A DNA stretch of 64,000 nucleotides. Source: Cocos nucifera. Its lineage: Eukaryota; Streptophyta; Magnoliopsida; Arecales; Arecaceae. The notes beneath the pieces are model-generated. The model searched no databases. It had not been told where the DNA came from and saw only the letters and a program-made list of their open reading frames with translations. Each line of letters opens with the position of its first letter. The stretch's first letter is position 1. Location: assembly GCA_006176705.1 (NCBI GenBank), contig QRFJ01000488.1, positions 124,001 through 188,000 on the forward strand. Direction: 5' to 3'. Made by a program: the position numbers and the translations under genes. Of this stretch, positions 1 through 11,264 are shown piece after piece.

Positions 1-2268
1 ACTAGTCAGCTAGCATCTAATTTGATACCACTAAACTATTATTTATGACATTCTATGAAATTTGATGTTGAGCGTCTCATCATGTATATGAATATCAAAG
101 TATAGCATAAAAATTCAGCATGATAACTACAATGCAACATTAATTCTCACAACTGCACAAGTATATGCATGAGTAGAACTTTCATTGTCAATATTTTCAA
201 GAAATTTTGGATCAAAGTACACCTATCACTTTTTTTCGTTTTTTCTTAAGAGGGAGGCACAATCACCTACTTCTATTACACAAATTTTAAACTAAATGAA
301 AATAATATACATGATGGCTTACAAAATAAAATAGAGTAGAAAGGTAATGAGAACATGGTAAGCTGGGCGCCAGGTAGGCTAATGTTAAATGAAGAATAGG
401 AGATCCTAACCTGAAAGAGAAGGGATAAGCAAGTGGCATGAGAGCATGGACTCAAGGATAGGTGTCGTAAAGAAAAGTGCAAGAGGATTCCTACTAGTCA
501 AGTCACAGAAATATTGGAAAAAAATATGGTAACCTATCCGAACAAGGGCTCTTGTCACATTCAAAATCGAAGATGGATATTTAAATTTCTCTCTAGAAGA
601 AAAGGAGCATCAGAACAGCTAAGATTAGGATACAGCAGAAAGTAAAGTTTATTCCAGTCAAAATCAAGAGGTACCTCTTGTGGCTTGTCAAAAATCTTAT
701 GGAATCAGTCTATAGTTTCCTACCCATTCAACTTGATAGAAGAAATCCAATTTAATTTTTGTGATAATTTGTGATCCTATAAAAGAACCATTTTATGTTG
801 AATTACTATTTCCTTAATAAATCTCATCCGAGCCTTTTTTTTTTTTTTTTTTTTGAAGCGATACTAATCTATCTCCCTCTCTCTCTCCATGGAAGAAAGA
901 GCCATTTTTTTTTTCCCTTCTATCAAGCTCCAAAATTTTCTTTAGCAACAACATTAATTTTCTTGTCTCGTAGATTCCCTGAGCTATGTACTTCAAGATT
1001 TAAGCATCGTTCTGGTTGCTCCGAGCTTCAACATCAAATCTATAACTGCATCATTAGGAGACCTAACTGAGTTCCACGCATTGTAAACAACATTAATTAT
1101 TGATAGGGTCACGAGATGATCAACTTCTTTTGAATTTAAAGTACTTGTCCGTCTATAAGGAATTGACAGCATGGAAAGGGCATGGGCAAGGTGCATCCCA
1201 TGATGTAGAAATTAAAAACAATGATCGTCTTTGTAGTTGCTCCATTGAAAGGAAGATCAATGAGTTAAAAGGATGAGATAAGAGAGTGACGGGTCTTGTT
1301 TGGGGATTGCCATGTCTTTTATAGGATTCGTAAGTAGCATCAAAATTCCTCCTACAATCCATGGTCCACCAGATAAGCATCTAGTTGATATCCCTCAATT
1401 CCTGCTAGAAGATGTTCGTTAAATCAAGATTAATTAGTCCATAAACTACCAAGTAGGACCGGCAAGCATTCATATATCCATCTTTCAAAGAATTGAAAAG
1501 GAGGACATATGTCTTTCCCGAGCAATTCAGACCTAGAAGTGCTATGATGGAGAAGAATTCTCATTAAAGAACATCAACATTACGGGCAATCCATGAGTCT
1601 ATTTGTGTATCTAGAAGAGATCAGAGAATATCTGGAGGGGATTAATGATGCTTCCACTCTTGGAGCATGATGACACAAGATAATTGTATCTATGACTGAT
1701 CTCCTTTCGATCGGGTCTTCCTACCATCAAACCTTCCAACCTGGAAGAGACATGGATATTTTAGCAAGAGATGAGGCCAGACATCCAAAATGACCTCTAG
1801 CCAGAGAGAGAGAGAAGACCACGAGTGGGTTATCTCACGCGCATTGACACTACGGATTATTGGATTCAGAGAGCAAAAGTGAAGTCAAAAGTTGCCTGAG
1901 GATGGGCTGCTTCCAAGCCAACATTTCAAACCACGAAACCACAAAGTAGACCTAAAGAACAACAAAATAGGGGAGACTGATGACGGCAAGCTAGAACAAC
2001 TTTAACATTTTCTTTTTCACTATAAAACCACGTGCAAAAGGACAACAAGCAGATGCCCGTAATTTAGCATACGATTAAAGATCTTTCAGTTTAATTCGCT
2101 AATAGGGCAGCCCTTTCTTTGTCCAAGCTGAGGAGAAGATGCACCACATGGTCAACATGACTATTGAGAGGAAGATGCCACTTTGCCTATCCATTTTCGT
2201 TAGATTATTAATGTAAAACAGAGTGCAAGGGTAGGTTATCATCTTCTTGGTGAGATTTAGATTGCCTA
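1..2268 (-). mobile_element. L1-like LINE fragment, copy 1 (endonuclease to start of RT), decayed
   Basis: Read on the minus strand this stretch encodes pieces of a plant L1-type LINE ORF2. Around 1440-1180 are the end of the apurinic-like endonuclease domain (ELRDI, then NFDATYESYKRHGNPQTRP, then LIDLPLKG-like and RWSN-like matches). Around 996-814 is the charged linker with ELDRREKKNG. Around 790-700 comes an FYRITNYHKN-like match to the family's FFHR...NSHRR segment, and about 590-500 the first block of the reverse transcriptase, very degraded. Stops and frameshifts interrupt all parts. It matches a second copy at about 8815-11264 over its whole length, in the same orientation, and by that alignment continues left beyond the window. 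An element this broken cannot move by itself. The family assignment rests on motif order, not on a search. Confidence 0.75.
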
Positions 2269-2899
2269 GGATCAGCATTCAACGTCTTAGCTCACGGGTG
2301 GCAATCAGGTTTGATGCAATATATGTCGAAAATTTGTCAACTTGAGCATGATCATTTTATTTAGATAAAAATCCTAACTCAACCCAAACCTAGTCATTTT
2401 ATTAAACAAGTAATATAGTACAATCTATGATGGGTTAAATCAAGTTAGATGGGTCGTCACCTCTAGGCTCAGCAAATGGTATCTCTACGGGGGATGCCGA
2501 TGACTCCCAATCTTACCCACTATTAGCCCTCTTAGAATTTACTATCGATTCCAGCACCTCATGCGCTTGGGAGGTAGCAGGGTCCCTTTCATGTCATGCC
2601 ATAGAGAGGGAGGGAAAATAGGATCTGAAAAAGATCCCTCCATTCTCGCAACGTCCACTTCCACAACTATTATCACTAGACATGACTCCTCCAATAGTCA
2701 TTTTGCCGCAACTACTAATCATTTTTGGAGGTATTTAAAGTAGAAAATTAAATTGAAAGGGAGAAAAAGTAATGATAAAATTAAAAAAAAAAAAAAAAGG
2801 GAAGAATGCTTAAGAGAGCATTGAAGTCCAACTCAATTCAATTGAATAGAGCTTAAAAGCATTTGTGTGACCTACCAACTGGAGCATCTCCTTGGGATA
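2269..2899. other. Unassigned AT-rich stretch
   Basis: No convincing gene or element was recognised here. The alignment with the second LINE copy cannot be followed past about 2268 because that copy is cut by element A. A run of A residues lies near 2783-2798. A 60-codon open frame at 2561-2743 has no recognisable motif and is treated as chance. Confidence 0.4.
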
Positions 2900-3300
2900 T
2901 AAAGAATTTTTATTTTAATTGTTACTCATTATATTCTTGAGTTTATAATAAGTTTATTAGGTATAAAAACTTAGGGATTTAGGCCGGTCGAAGTCTATAA
3001 TTGGATGAATATATTTGACTATGTCAAGGGAGGCTTAATTGGGAATGTAAAAAATCAATTGGATTATTTGTAATCTAGTAAAAATAATCCAACTCTAATC
3101 AAGAGGATTATAATGAAATTCCTAAATAGAAAGACTCAGAAAGTAAACGTAAGTACTATATTTGGCACCGAACTAATATAAATTTATTATATTTATAATT
3201 GTATGATTGTCTTCTTGTAGTTTTCACTATTTATCATATCTTTCTTCTTGCACTTCACAAACATACTTTTAAATCAATAGTTAGTATACATACTTGTTTT
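2900..3300 (+). repeat. Possible degenerate LTR remnant (R-U5-like)
   Basis: The part at about 3140-3260 resembles the R-U5 layout of plant LTRs seen elsewhere in this window: a GTAAACGTAAGTAC-like string, then GGCACCGAAC, then ATATAAATTT, then a T-rich stretch with TTGTCTTCTTG. The left LTR of element C at about 15520-15600 shows the same order (GTAGACGTAGGTAC, then CACTATAAAAG, then a T/G-rich tail). No matching partner LTR, primer site or coding region was found, so this is only a suggestion of an old solo or truncated LTR. Confidence 0.3.
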
Positions 3301-4039
3301 AGTTATGAAATTTTTAAAAAACCCAATCCTCCTCCCCCTCTTGGTTTGCTACTTCTGGGTAATAGAGTACTTCAGATCAAGTGGATCATCCAAGATAGTT
3401 AAGGTCAAGTATGATCCAAACCCAACCAAAAATATTTTGGTTAGGTTAAGTTAGGTTTATAATTTGGGTCAAACATCTAGCTATGATTTTATAATTAAAA
3501 TATAATAATTAATAATTAAATATAAAATCATAAATTATTTCATAAAAAATAGCCAGCTTAAACTTGAAATTTTCATTCAAAAATTTTAATTTCATTAAAA
3601 TAATTGATCATTTCCCAAATTTGTACGCACACACACACATAATTGAGGGCATAATAAATAATTAGTAAAAAAGTGCAGTGCTATAATTAGCTTCAAGGTG
3701 TCATGAAAGATATATCCGCTTGTTTTATCATTTAGATCTTTCATGTTTTCCCCAATTTATTCATATGACTAGGTTCTCTCTTCCTGGCTATCCTTTTTTG
3801 GAAATCTTGTGTTTTCAACCTTTATTTATTTTTAGAGTACCATACAAGTGATTGTCTTTCAGATGGCCACTCAATTTATTAAGCCATACAAGATGGAGGT
3901 TTGTAACGTCAATTAGGCCTACCTAGTATTAAGCCAACAAATGATCTCGAAATCATTCTAAAGGACGTAGAAGTGATTTATTCGGATGATCTTTAGCATT
4001 TTCCTATATACACACACACTCACTCGATATGGAGATTTA
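3301..4039. other. Unassigned AT-rich stretch
   Basis: AT-rich DNA with short simple runs such as (AC)n near 3628-3641 and 4008-4021. I see no gene, repeat partner or RNA. Confidence 0.4.
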
Positions 4040-4052
4040 GTGTACATATATT

Positions 4053-4076
4053 TAGAGAGAGAGAGAGAGAGAGAGC
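4053..4076. repeat. (GA)n microsatellite
   Basis: An uninterrupted run of GA dinucleotides. It lies directly before a less AT-rich stretch that is open on both strands (see 4077-4290), the arrangement often found in plant 5' untranslated regions. Confidence 0.9.
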
Positions 4077-4290
4077 TTGAACAGTAACCAAGAAAGCAAG
4101 CAGAGTGTTGGTTGGTACGTAGAGCACGGGCGCAAAACTGATGACCTTTTCTCAGAGACCTCGATGTCCGTTTCCACTCCCAAATCAGCTTTTCCCGCCA
4201 AATATCCAAATCTTACCACCGAATATCGGAAACTCACCACCGATACTGGGTCGGCGTTCCTTGCCAAAAGCCATTTGACGACGGACTGAC
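4077..4290. other. GC-richer segment, open in both directions, unidentified
   Basis: This about 210-bp piece differs from its surroundings in base composition and has a 70-codon frame on the plus strand (ATG at 4077, serine, threonine and lysine rich, no known motif). On the minus strand it forms the tail of the frame that starts with the Tat-like protease, but that tail does not look like retrotransposon protein. It could be a captured host exon or 5' untranslated region, or part of a different element. I do not recognise it. Confidence 0.35.
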
Positions 4291-4735
4291 CTTTTATTTT
4301 TGCGTCCTGTACCACCAATAGAAATGATATTTTAGATATTGCATCAACATCAATATCTTTGTTCTTTGAGCAACGCAAGCATGCCGCTTGACCTTGACAC
4401 CACTCTGTTTCTGTATATTGCTTTTTAATATCTTGCGTTTTTCCCCAAAGAAAATTATCGAGAAAACCCTCTTGTTTTCTGTTTCCAGCAATTAGAGGGA
4501 GGGTAATTTTTTCTTCCATGCTTATTACATCTCCTGTGAAGCCGACCAGGGGTGTAGAAACTTTCTTAAGGCAGTCGGTAGGTAAACACATGTGAGAAAA
4601 AGTAGAGTAAAATAAAACATATGTCGAACTTTCATTATCTATAAGAATTCTCTTTACACCATAATTAGCTATTATCATTGAGATGACAATCCCATCATCA
4701 CGAGAAATTTGTATTCCTCGAGCATCATCATCCAA
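4291..4735 (-). pseudogene. Tat-like Ty3/gypsy protease fragment
   Basis: The minus-strand frame starting at 4735 opens with the block before and around the aspartic protease site of Tat-type gypsy polyproteins: DDARGIQ, then VKRILIDNESSTYVLFY, then a PLVGFTGD block. The usual catalytic D-x-G-S core reads D-N-E-S, so the glycine has been replaced by glutamate and the enzyme is probably dead. Past about residue 90 the sequence jumps to segments that do not align with the usual order, which suggests an internal deletion, and no reverse transcriptase follows. The gag piece of the same element lies upstream on the same strand. Confidence 0.65.
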
Positions 4736-4879
4736 AAAAGAAATTACATTATCTTATCGTCACTTCTTGGATGATTCCTCTTTGAAATTTGCCCCCCAGT
4801 CTCTTAGTCACCCTGATATCATGTTAATGACTCCCATTATTGGTCGTTTGTTATTAGCTTCCTTAGATAGAAACTGAGG

Positions 4880-6432
4880 TTGTTGGTAGGCAGGAGGTTG
4901 AGTTGGACAGTCGCATCGATATTTCGCAAGATAGCCCCATCAGATCAGGGCTTCTATCTCATCTTTGAGTTGAATATATTGTTCTGTATTGTCACCGTAA
5001 TCATGATGGAACCAACAATATTTCTTTCTATTGCAACTTGTCGATGGCACTTTCATCGATGGGGCGATGAAGGTATTCTTCTCCCTCAATCTCCATTAAA
5101 ATCTATGCACGAGGGGAAGAGAGAGGAGTGTAGGAGTCATATCTGTCATACTTGTAATCAAAGTTATTCAATTTTGGACTCATTCAGTAGGGCGAAGTTC
5201 TCTTATCTGCTGATATCTGACTTGGTCTAGCAAGGGCTCCATTCTTTTCTACTTTTTTTTTATCTTTCTTCTTGGACTCACATTGGTTAGTAGCATTTTC
5301 TTCTGCACGGATATACTTATACGCATGTTTGAGAAGCTTGGAATAAGTCCGAGGACACATTTTGTCCAACAACCAGGTGAACTTGGAGCTTCTAAGCCCT
5401 CTTTTCATGGCTCATATTATCATGTCCTTGTTAAGATCTCAGACTTCAAGCATGGTAGCGTTGAAATGTGCCATGAAGCTTCTTAAGATCTCTCCTTTAT
5501 TTTGCTTAATGGAGAAGTGACTATTGGATGTTTGTAGCATTCTTCTACTAGTATTGAGATGAGCCACGAACAAGTTCTCTAGCTGCTCAAATGAGTAAAT
5601 GCTTTCGATTGGAGCCCGAAATACCAAACTCAAGTAGCTTTTTAGATGGTTGTTGGGAAACACAAATATAAGATGACATCGGTCGTCCCCTGAATCATCA
5701 TGAGAGCTTTGTAGCTCTCTAAGTGATCAATAGGATTGGTGGAGCCATTATAAGGCTCCATCTATGGCATCTTGAATCGAGTTAGGATCAGCTCATCCAA
5801 AATGCATCGGAAGAAGGGTGGAGTATTGTGGATACTGAAGTTGTTAGAAGAACCTCAATTTTCCACTTGGAGTCGGGCAAGTCAATGATCAATATCTTTC
5901 AACTTACGCTCATAGTCATCGAGCCACCATTGTTGTGAGACTTTAGGAGTAGAATCCTCCCTTAGAGAGTTTGAAGGTGAGCGGGGCCACTTTCCCTTTT
6001 TTGTATTGTGGCGTAGAGAAGGGGAAGGAGACCTCCATTGTTGGTGGATGGCACGGTGAGAATGCTAGGATGGTTGTGGCTCGACATGATGGGAATGTTG
6101 AGCGGGTCATTGACATTCTAGGTAAGGAGAAAGAGATCGTCGTAGGGCACAGCGACAATGCATGGAGGGCACTGTATGTGGCATTGGCTCTTCTACCACC
6201 GGTTGCTGTTGTTATTGCTGTGTTTAGTATTGCTGGAGGCTATGAACCACCTCCGTCAATATCTTCACTTACTGTACTAAGGCAGCGAATTATTTTGCGT
6301 CTGCAGTGATAACTGGATGCGAGAAACTAGGCTCTATTGGTAAAGCCTAGTTATCTTTCTAGAAGAAAGATTACCTGATGGAGTCGATGGACACATTCTG
6401 AGCTCTTGTTTTCATGCGTGGATTCTTCTCTG
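4880..6432 (-). pseudogene. Tat-like Ty3/gypsy gag, decayed
   Basis: On the minus strand the frame at 5663-5439 carries the core of Tat-type capsid protein: a SFEQLENLFVAHLNTSRR segment followed by a KQNKGEILRSFMAHFN segment, which correspond to the family's helix and the QNPDESLRDFIARFN-like major homology region. The N-terminal gag region should lie between here and the primer site at about 6433; a 71-codon frame at 6158-5943 belongs to it by position. Several stops and frameshifts break the gene. The product would normally form the virus-like particle. Confidence 0.6.
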
Positions 6433-6449
6433 TACCTGGTGCACCAATC
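6433..6449 (-). promoter_or_regulatory. Primer binding site of the Tat-like element
   Basis: On the minus strand the sequence TTGGTGCACCAGGTA resembles the primer site TTGGCGCGCCAGGTAG found in some Tat-group gypsy elements. It lies a few bases after the TGCA that would close the 5' LTR. The CpG positions of the expected site are changed to TpG or CpA, as in methylated elements. The tRNA used is not certain. Confidence 0.5.
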
Positions 6450-6453
6450 TATT

Positions 6454-7355
6454 GCAGTCAATCCATATATGTGCCTGACTCCTATAGAGAGCAACCTCTG
6501 AAACAAGTCCAGTGGCCAAAATTTTATCCGATGGGAATCCTCCGATACCTAAGTCAGTGGGGAGTGGTGAAATTGATATATTTAAAGTAGAATTCACCAA
6601 AATTTTAGCCTAGTAAAAGCCTCTTACCATTGTTATTTTCTTACCTCCCTTTTATAGGTGATTCAATTATAACTGTTGGGCACGTGAAGTCCCACTTATT
6701 ATGGCACTAAAGTATAGTTAACCCCTATTATCGGGCCACGATCATGGAGTTAGTAGGCAATTTATGTCCACCAACAGTTGTGGTATGCAGTCATTACCCA
6801 TGATTGTAGATTTGCAATATTGTGATCGTAGATTTGGATATACCGACTATTACTTGGTGATTATGGTATACTGACTATGTGTCGGTGACTTTGGTACACC
6901 GATTAACCATCGGTCTTTCGTATTTTGTATCAAGGGTCATTGGTTGTATAGTGCATCAAGTCATTTGTCTAAGTCGTTTGGATTGATTGCCGCATGAGAA
7001 GGTGATTTGGATTTATCGATTGATATGTAGTTGACTGTCGATGTGCAGTCAGCAATTCTTCGTGTTACCAATAGGCAATTAGCTAATCTTAGGCAATCAG
7101 TCATTCAGAGGTTACTGATAAGCATTCAATCGACCATCAAGTTCTATGATGCCGATTGGGTGTTGGAATGTTGAGCCTTGTAGATGCTATAGTTGAACCA
7201 TTAACTCTTCTGGTAGCCCTATTCTAACGACATGTCGGACCTTTTGGTCTAACATCCATTGCTGATGGAGATTTGAGTGTCGATCAAGTGTTAGGTGCTA
7301 ACACGATGTCAGAGCCGATCACGAATCGGGGGGATCAAATCCGAATGTCCCAACA
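6454..7355 (-). mobile_element. 5' LTR of the Tat-like gypsy element (candidate limits)
   Basis: Minus-strand LTR. A TATA box, CTATAAAAGG, lies at 6657-6648. After it comes the family's GC-richer block with a TATCGGAGGATTCCC string at about 6550, which resembles the ATCGGAGGGTCC block of Tat-type LTRs, then TGCA just before the primer site. The upstream limit is a TGTTGGGACATTC string at 7355, chosen because the other Tat-like LTR in this window starts TGTTGGGG. No second LTR was found for this element, so its 3' part is lost. Confidence 0.45.
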
Positions 7356-7913
7356 GTTGGTGCCTTATATTGTTAGCTGTGTATTATTTGGCCAAAGATT
7401 AAAAAATAGGTGCCCTATATTATTGGCCGAGTATGGGTTGTACCTTTCTCACAAAGAATAATTCATCTTTTTTCATGATGTCAAAAGTTGGAAAGTGCAA
7501 TAGTTACTTCAAGATCTATGTAGATGAATAGAACGAAAATTAAAAATACTTTGATATCTATGTGAGATACAATCAACGAGTGGTTGATGTTGCCAATAAA
7601 AAATCAATCACTCTTTCATGCAAAAAATACAAAATGAACTTGTGAAATATAGAAGATTGATGTTGAAAACTAAATAGCATTTGCACATAATTTATACTAT
7701 TTTCAACACTTTTCTGAAATCAATAAATTGATGCTACCAAGAGCTTTCAACATTCTATAATAATTTTGAAATAAAAAAAAAAAAGAGACTTCATTACAAC
7801 AACTAAATGATTGGCAATGCTGGATACAACAACAAATTATTATTTGTGGGCAAACTGTAGAGGAGACCAAAAACAACATAAACAAGGCTATAAATGCATG
7901 CCTCATCCCTTAA

Positions 7914-7989
<76 letters not shown>

Positions 7990-8614
7990 GTTGTCTTGAA
8001 AGGCTTCAAGCTAATCCAAAACCAAGGTCTAGTTTAATAGGAAGCAGTAGTCATATCGAAGCGAAAAGACCAAAAGCAGCAATCTAAAAAAGAAAAGAAC
8101 ATTTTCTCTTCTTTTCTTTTTCTTCTTGTTCTTTTAAATTCATATAATCATTCTATGTTCTTTATTACTTAGATCTTCATTTTCTTACATCTTAAGATGA
8201 CCCAAAAATACATCCACAAATAGCCTTCAATCTAAGCATAAAAAAATTCTTTGTATTTTGTGTCTCATCAGTTAGATATAATAATTTTCTTAATATAATC
8301 ATTCATATTTCTATTTTAACCATACCTATGTTGTCATATGTCTCAACAAAACAATGGAATGAGGGTAGATAACTAAGGATCTAAACACACAACGTTAGTA
8401 TTATAGTTCAATACCTTAAGTCAATCCTTTAAGTCCTCGATCATTCAAATAACTTTCAAACAAAGTCAAATAATACATAGAGAGATACTCTATTTTGAAA
8501 AAAATTTGACACAGCATTTTTTAAAAATAAAAAAAAATCCAATGCATCATGCAAGTTATATGCTAGTTATTATATATGATTTTGCTTTCACATAGGCTCA
8601 CCTCAGTGGCTTCA
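7356..8614. other. Unassigned AT-rich stretch
   Basis: No gene or known element recognised apart from the long (AT)n tract listed separately. Confidence 0.4.
7917..7986. repeat. (AT)n microsatellite, about 35 units
   Basis: A pure run of AT dinucleotides. Such tracts are highly variable between individuals and can extrude cruciforms. It lies in unassigned DNA between the Tat remnant and the second LINE copy. Confidence 0.95.
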
Positions 8615-11264
8615 TTTTTTTTTTTTTTAAAGATGAAGCTGGAATTTAGCATCCCCCGACTTTGTTAGCATAAGTCAAGCATGAATCTCAAAGTCTAGCA
8701 TAAAAGTAGTCTAAAGCCAATTCAACTTATCTTAAAAACATTACACTTGTCTTAGGAGAGAGATCACTTCTCTTGGTAAATTTGAGTGTAAAGAATGATG
8801 CTACTCAACTCGCATATAACTTGATACCACTAAACTATTATTTATGACATTCTATGGAATTTGATGTTGAGTGTCACACCATGCATCTAAATATCAAAAC
8901 ATAACATAAAAATTCACCATGATAACCACATTGCAACATTCTCACAAATGTGCAAGTATATGCATGAGTAGAACTTCCATTGCCAATGTTTTCAAGAAAT
9001 TTTGGATCAAAGTATAGCTATCACCTTTTTCCCATTTTTCTTAAGAAGGAGGCACAATCACCTATTTTTATTATGCAAACTTTAAGCTAATTGAAAATAA
9101 TATACATGATGGCTTACAAAATAAAATAGAGAGCGAAAAGGTAATGAGAACATGGTAAACTAGGAACAAGGTAGCCTTAAGTTGAATGAAGAATCCTAAC
9201 CTCAAAGAGAAGGGATAAGCGAGTGGTGTGACAGCATGGACTCAAGGATAGGTGTCATAAAGAAAAGTGCAAGAAGATTCCCACTAGTTAAGTCATAGAA
9301 ATGTTCGAAAAAAACATATGGTAACCTGTTCGAACCAAGGCTTTTGTCACGGTCAAAATTGAAGATAGCTATTTTAATTTTCTCTAAAAGAAAAGGAGCA
9401 TCAAAATAGATAAGATTAGGATACAGTGGAAAGTATAGTTTATTCTAGTCAAAATCAAGAGGCACCTCTTTTGGCTTGTCAAAGATAGTGGAAAGTGAAG
9501 TTTATTCTAGTCAAAATCAAGAGGCACCTCTTTTGACTTGTCAAAGATCTTATGGAAGAATAATGAGAAGGCTCTTTTAATCTCTTCCTAGTTTGTAATT
9601 TCCCGCCCATTCCACTTGATAGAAGAAATCCAATTTATCTTTTGTGATAATTTGTGATCCTATGAAAGAATTCAATATTGTTATTCCTCTCTTTGAAATA
9701 TTTTATGTTGAATTATTGTTTCCTAATAAATCTCCTCCAAGCCATTTTTTGGAAGCGGTACAAATCTCTCTTTTTATTGAAGAAAGAGCCATTTTTTTGC
9801 TTTTCCATCAGGCTCCAAAATTTTCTCTAGCAACAACAATTTTCTTGTCTAGTAGATTTCCTAAGCTATGTACTTCAAGATTTAAGCATCATCCTGGTTT
9901 CTCTGAGCTTCAAAATCAAATCCACAGCTACATCATTAGGAGACCTAACAGTGTTCTATGCATTAAAAAATATTATTGATAAAGTCATCAGATAATCAAC
10001 TTCTTTCAAATTTAAAGTAACTCTTCATCTATAGCGGGAAAGCCAAAGTCAGTTTAGTGGAAGGCATGGTCATAGAAGGAATTGGCCAAGGCAGCTTGGA
10101 AAAAGTATGGGCAAAGTGCATCCCATTATGTAGAAATAAAAAAAAAAAAAGAATAATAAGTTTACCCATAATGAGGTAGTCTCTATAGTTACTCCATCTA
10201 AAATATTTCCCTTTCAAAGGAAGATCAATGAGTAACAAGGATATGATAAAAGAGAGAAAGGTGAGAATGACTGATCTTGCTTGGGGATTGCCATGTCTTT
10301 TATAAGATTCATACGTAGCATCAAAGTTCCTCCAACCATCCATGGTCCACTAAATAAGAATCTAAGGTCCCTCAATTCCTCCTAGAAGATGTTCTTCAAA
10401 TAAATAAGTCCCTCATCTCTTAATATAAGATCAATCAATCCACAAACTACCAAGAAGGACCAGCAAGCATTCATATACCTATCTTCAAAAGAATTGAAAA
10501 GGAGTATATATCTTTCCAAAGCAATTCAAACCTAGAAGTGTTCCAATAGAGAAGAATTTTCTTGAAAGAACCTCTTGCATCATAGGCAATCTATGAGTCT
10601 ATTTGTGTAACCAGAAGAAATCAAAGAATACTTGGAGGGGATTAATGATGCTTCAACTCTTGGAGCCTAATAACACAACACGTTAAGGAGATAACTGTAT
10701 CCATGATTGATCTCCTTTTGATTGAGTCTTCCTACCATCAAACCTTCTAACTAAATAGAGACATGGATATTTTAGCTAGAGATGAAGCTAGACATCTAGA
10801 ATGACCTCTAGCTAGAGAGAGAAGACTATGAGTCGATTATCTTACATGCATTGACACTATAGATTACTAGATTCAGAGAACAAAAATATAGTCAAAAGTT
10901 TCCTGAGGGGTTGCTTCCAAGCCAACATTTCAAACCATGAAACCAACAAGTGGACATAAAGACCAACAAAATAGGGGAGAATAATAACAGCAGGGGACTA
11001 GAACAACTTAACATTTTTTTTTTATATACAAAAAAATGCTTGCGAAAGGATGACCATATAGATGTAGTACATTGATGCCCATAATTTAGAATACAACTAA
11101 AGATCGTTTAGTTTAATTCTCTGGTAAGGCAGCCCTTTCTTTGTCCAAGCTGAGGAGAAGATGCATCACATGGTCAGCGTCACTATTGATATAGATTATT
11201 AGTGTAAAAATGAATGCAAAGGTAGATTATCATCTTCTAGGTGAGATTTAGATGGCCTAAGATT
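8615..11264 (-). mobile_element. L1-like LINE fragment, copy 2, with poly(A) tail
   Basis: Minus-strand LINE matching copy 1. The endonuclease end is at about 10345-10185 (NFDATYESYKRHGNPQAR, then LLIDLPLKGKYFRWSNYRD). The first reverse transcriptase block at about 9375-9250 reads AIFNFDRDKSLGSNRLP, clearly the family's GRDKSPGPDGFP motif. The catalytic FADD-type core is missing, so most of the reverse transcriptase is deleted. A run of 14 T residues at 8615-8628 is an A tail on the minus strand and marks the 3' end. Near 9485-9545 a 65-bp segment is duplicated in tandem, absent from copy 1. The upstream end is cut at 11264 by element A. Stops and frameshifts throughout. Confidence 0.75.

Noticed and set aside
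4052..4735. 227-codon minus-strand frame taken as one intact gene
   Set aside because: Only the first about 90 residues match Tat-like protease; the rest is a jump into unrelated sequence and (GA)n-encoded Ser-Leu repeats.
7811..7999. Plus-strand frame ending in an Ile-Tyr repeat
   Set aside because: It is a translation of the (AT)n microsatellite.
1..8814. LINE copies interpreted as LTRs of one large element around 2269-8614
   Set aside because: They encode endonuclease and RT start motifs, copy 2 has a poly(A) tail, and no primer site or polypurine tract adjoins them.
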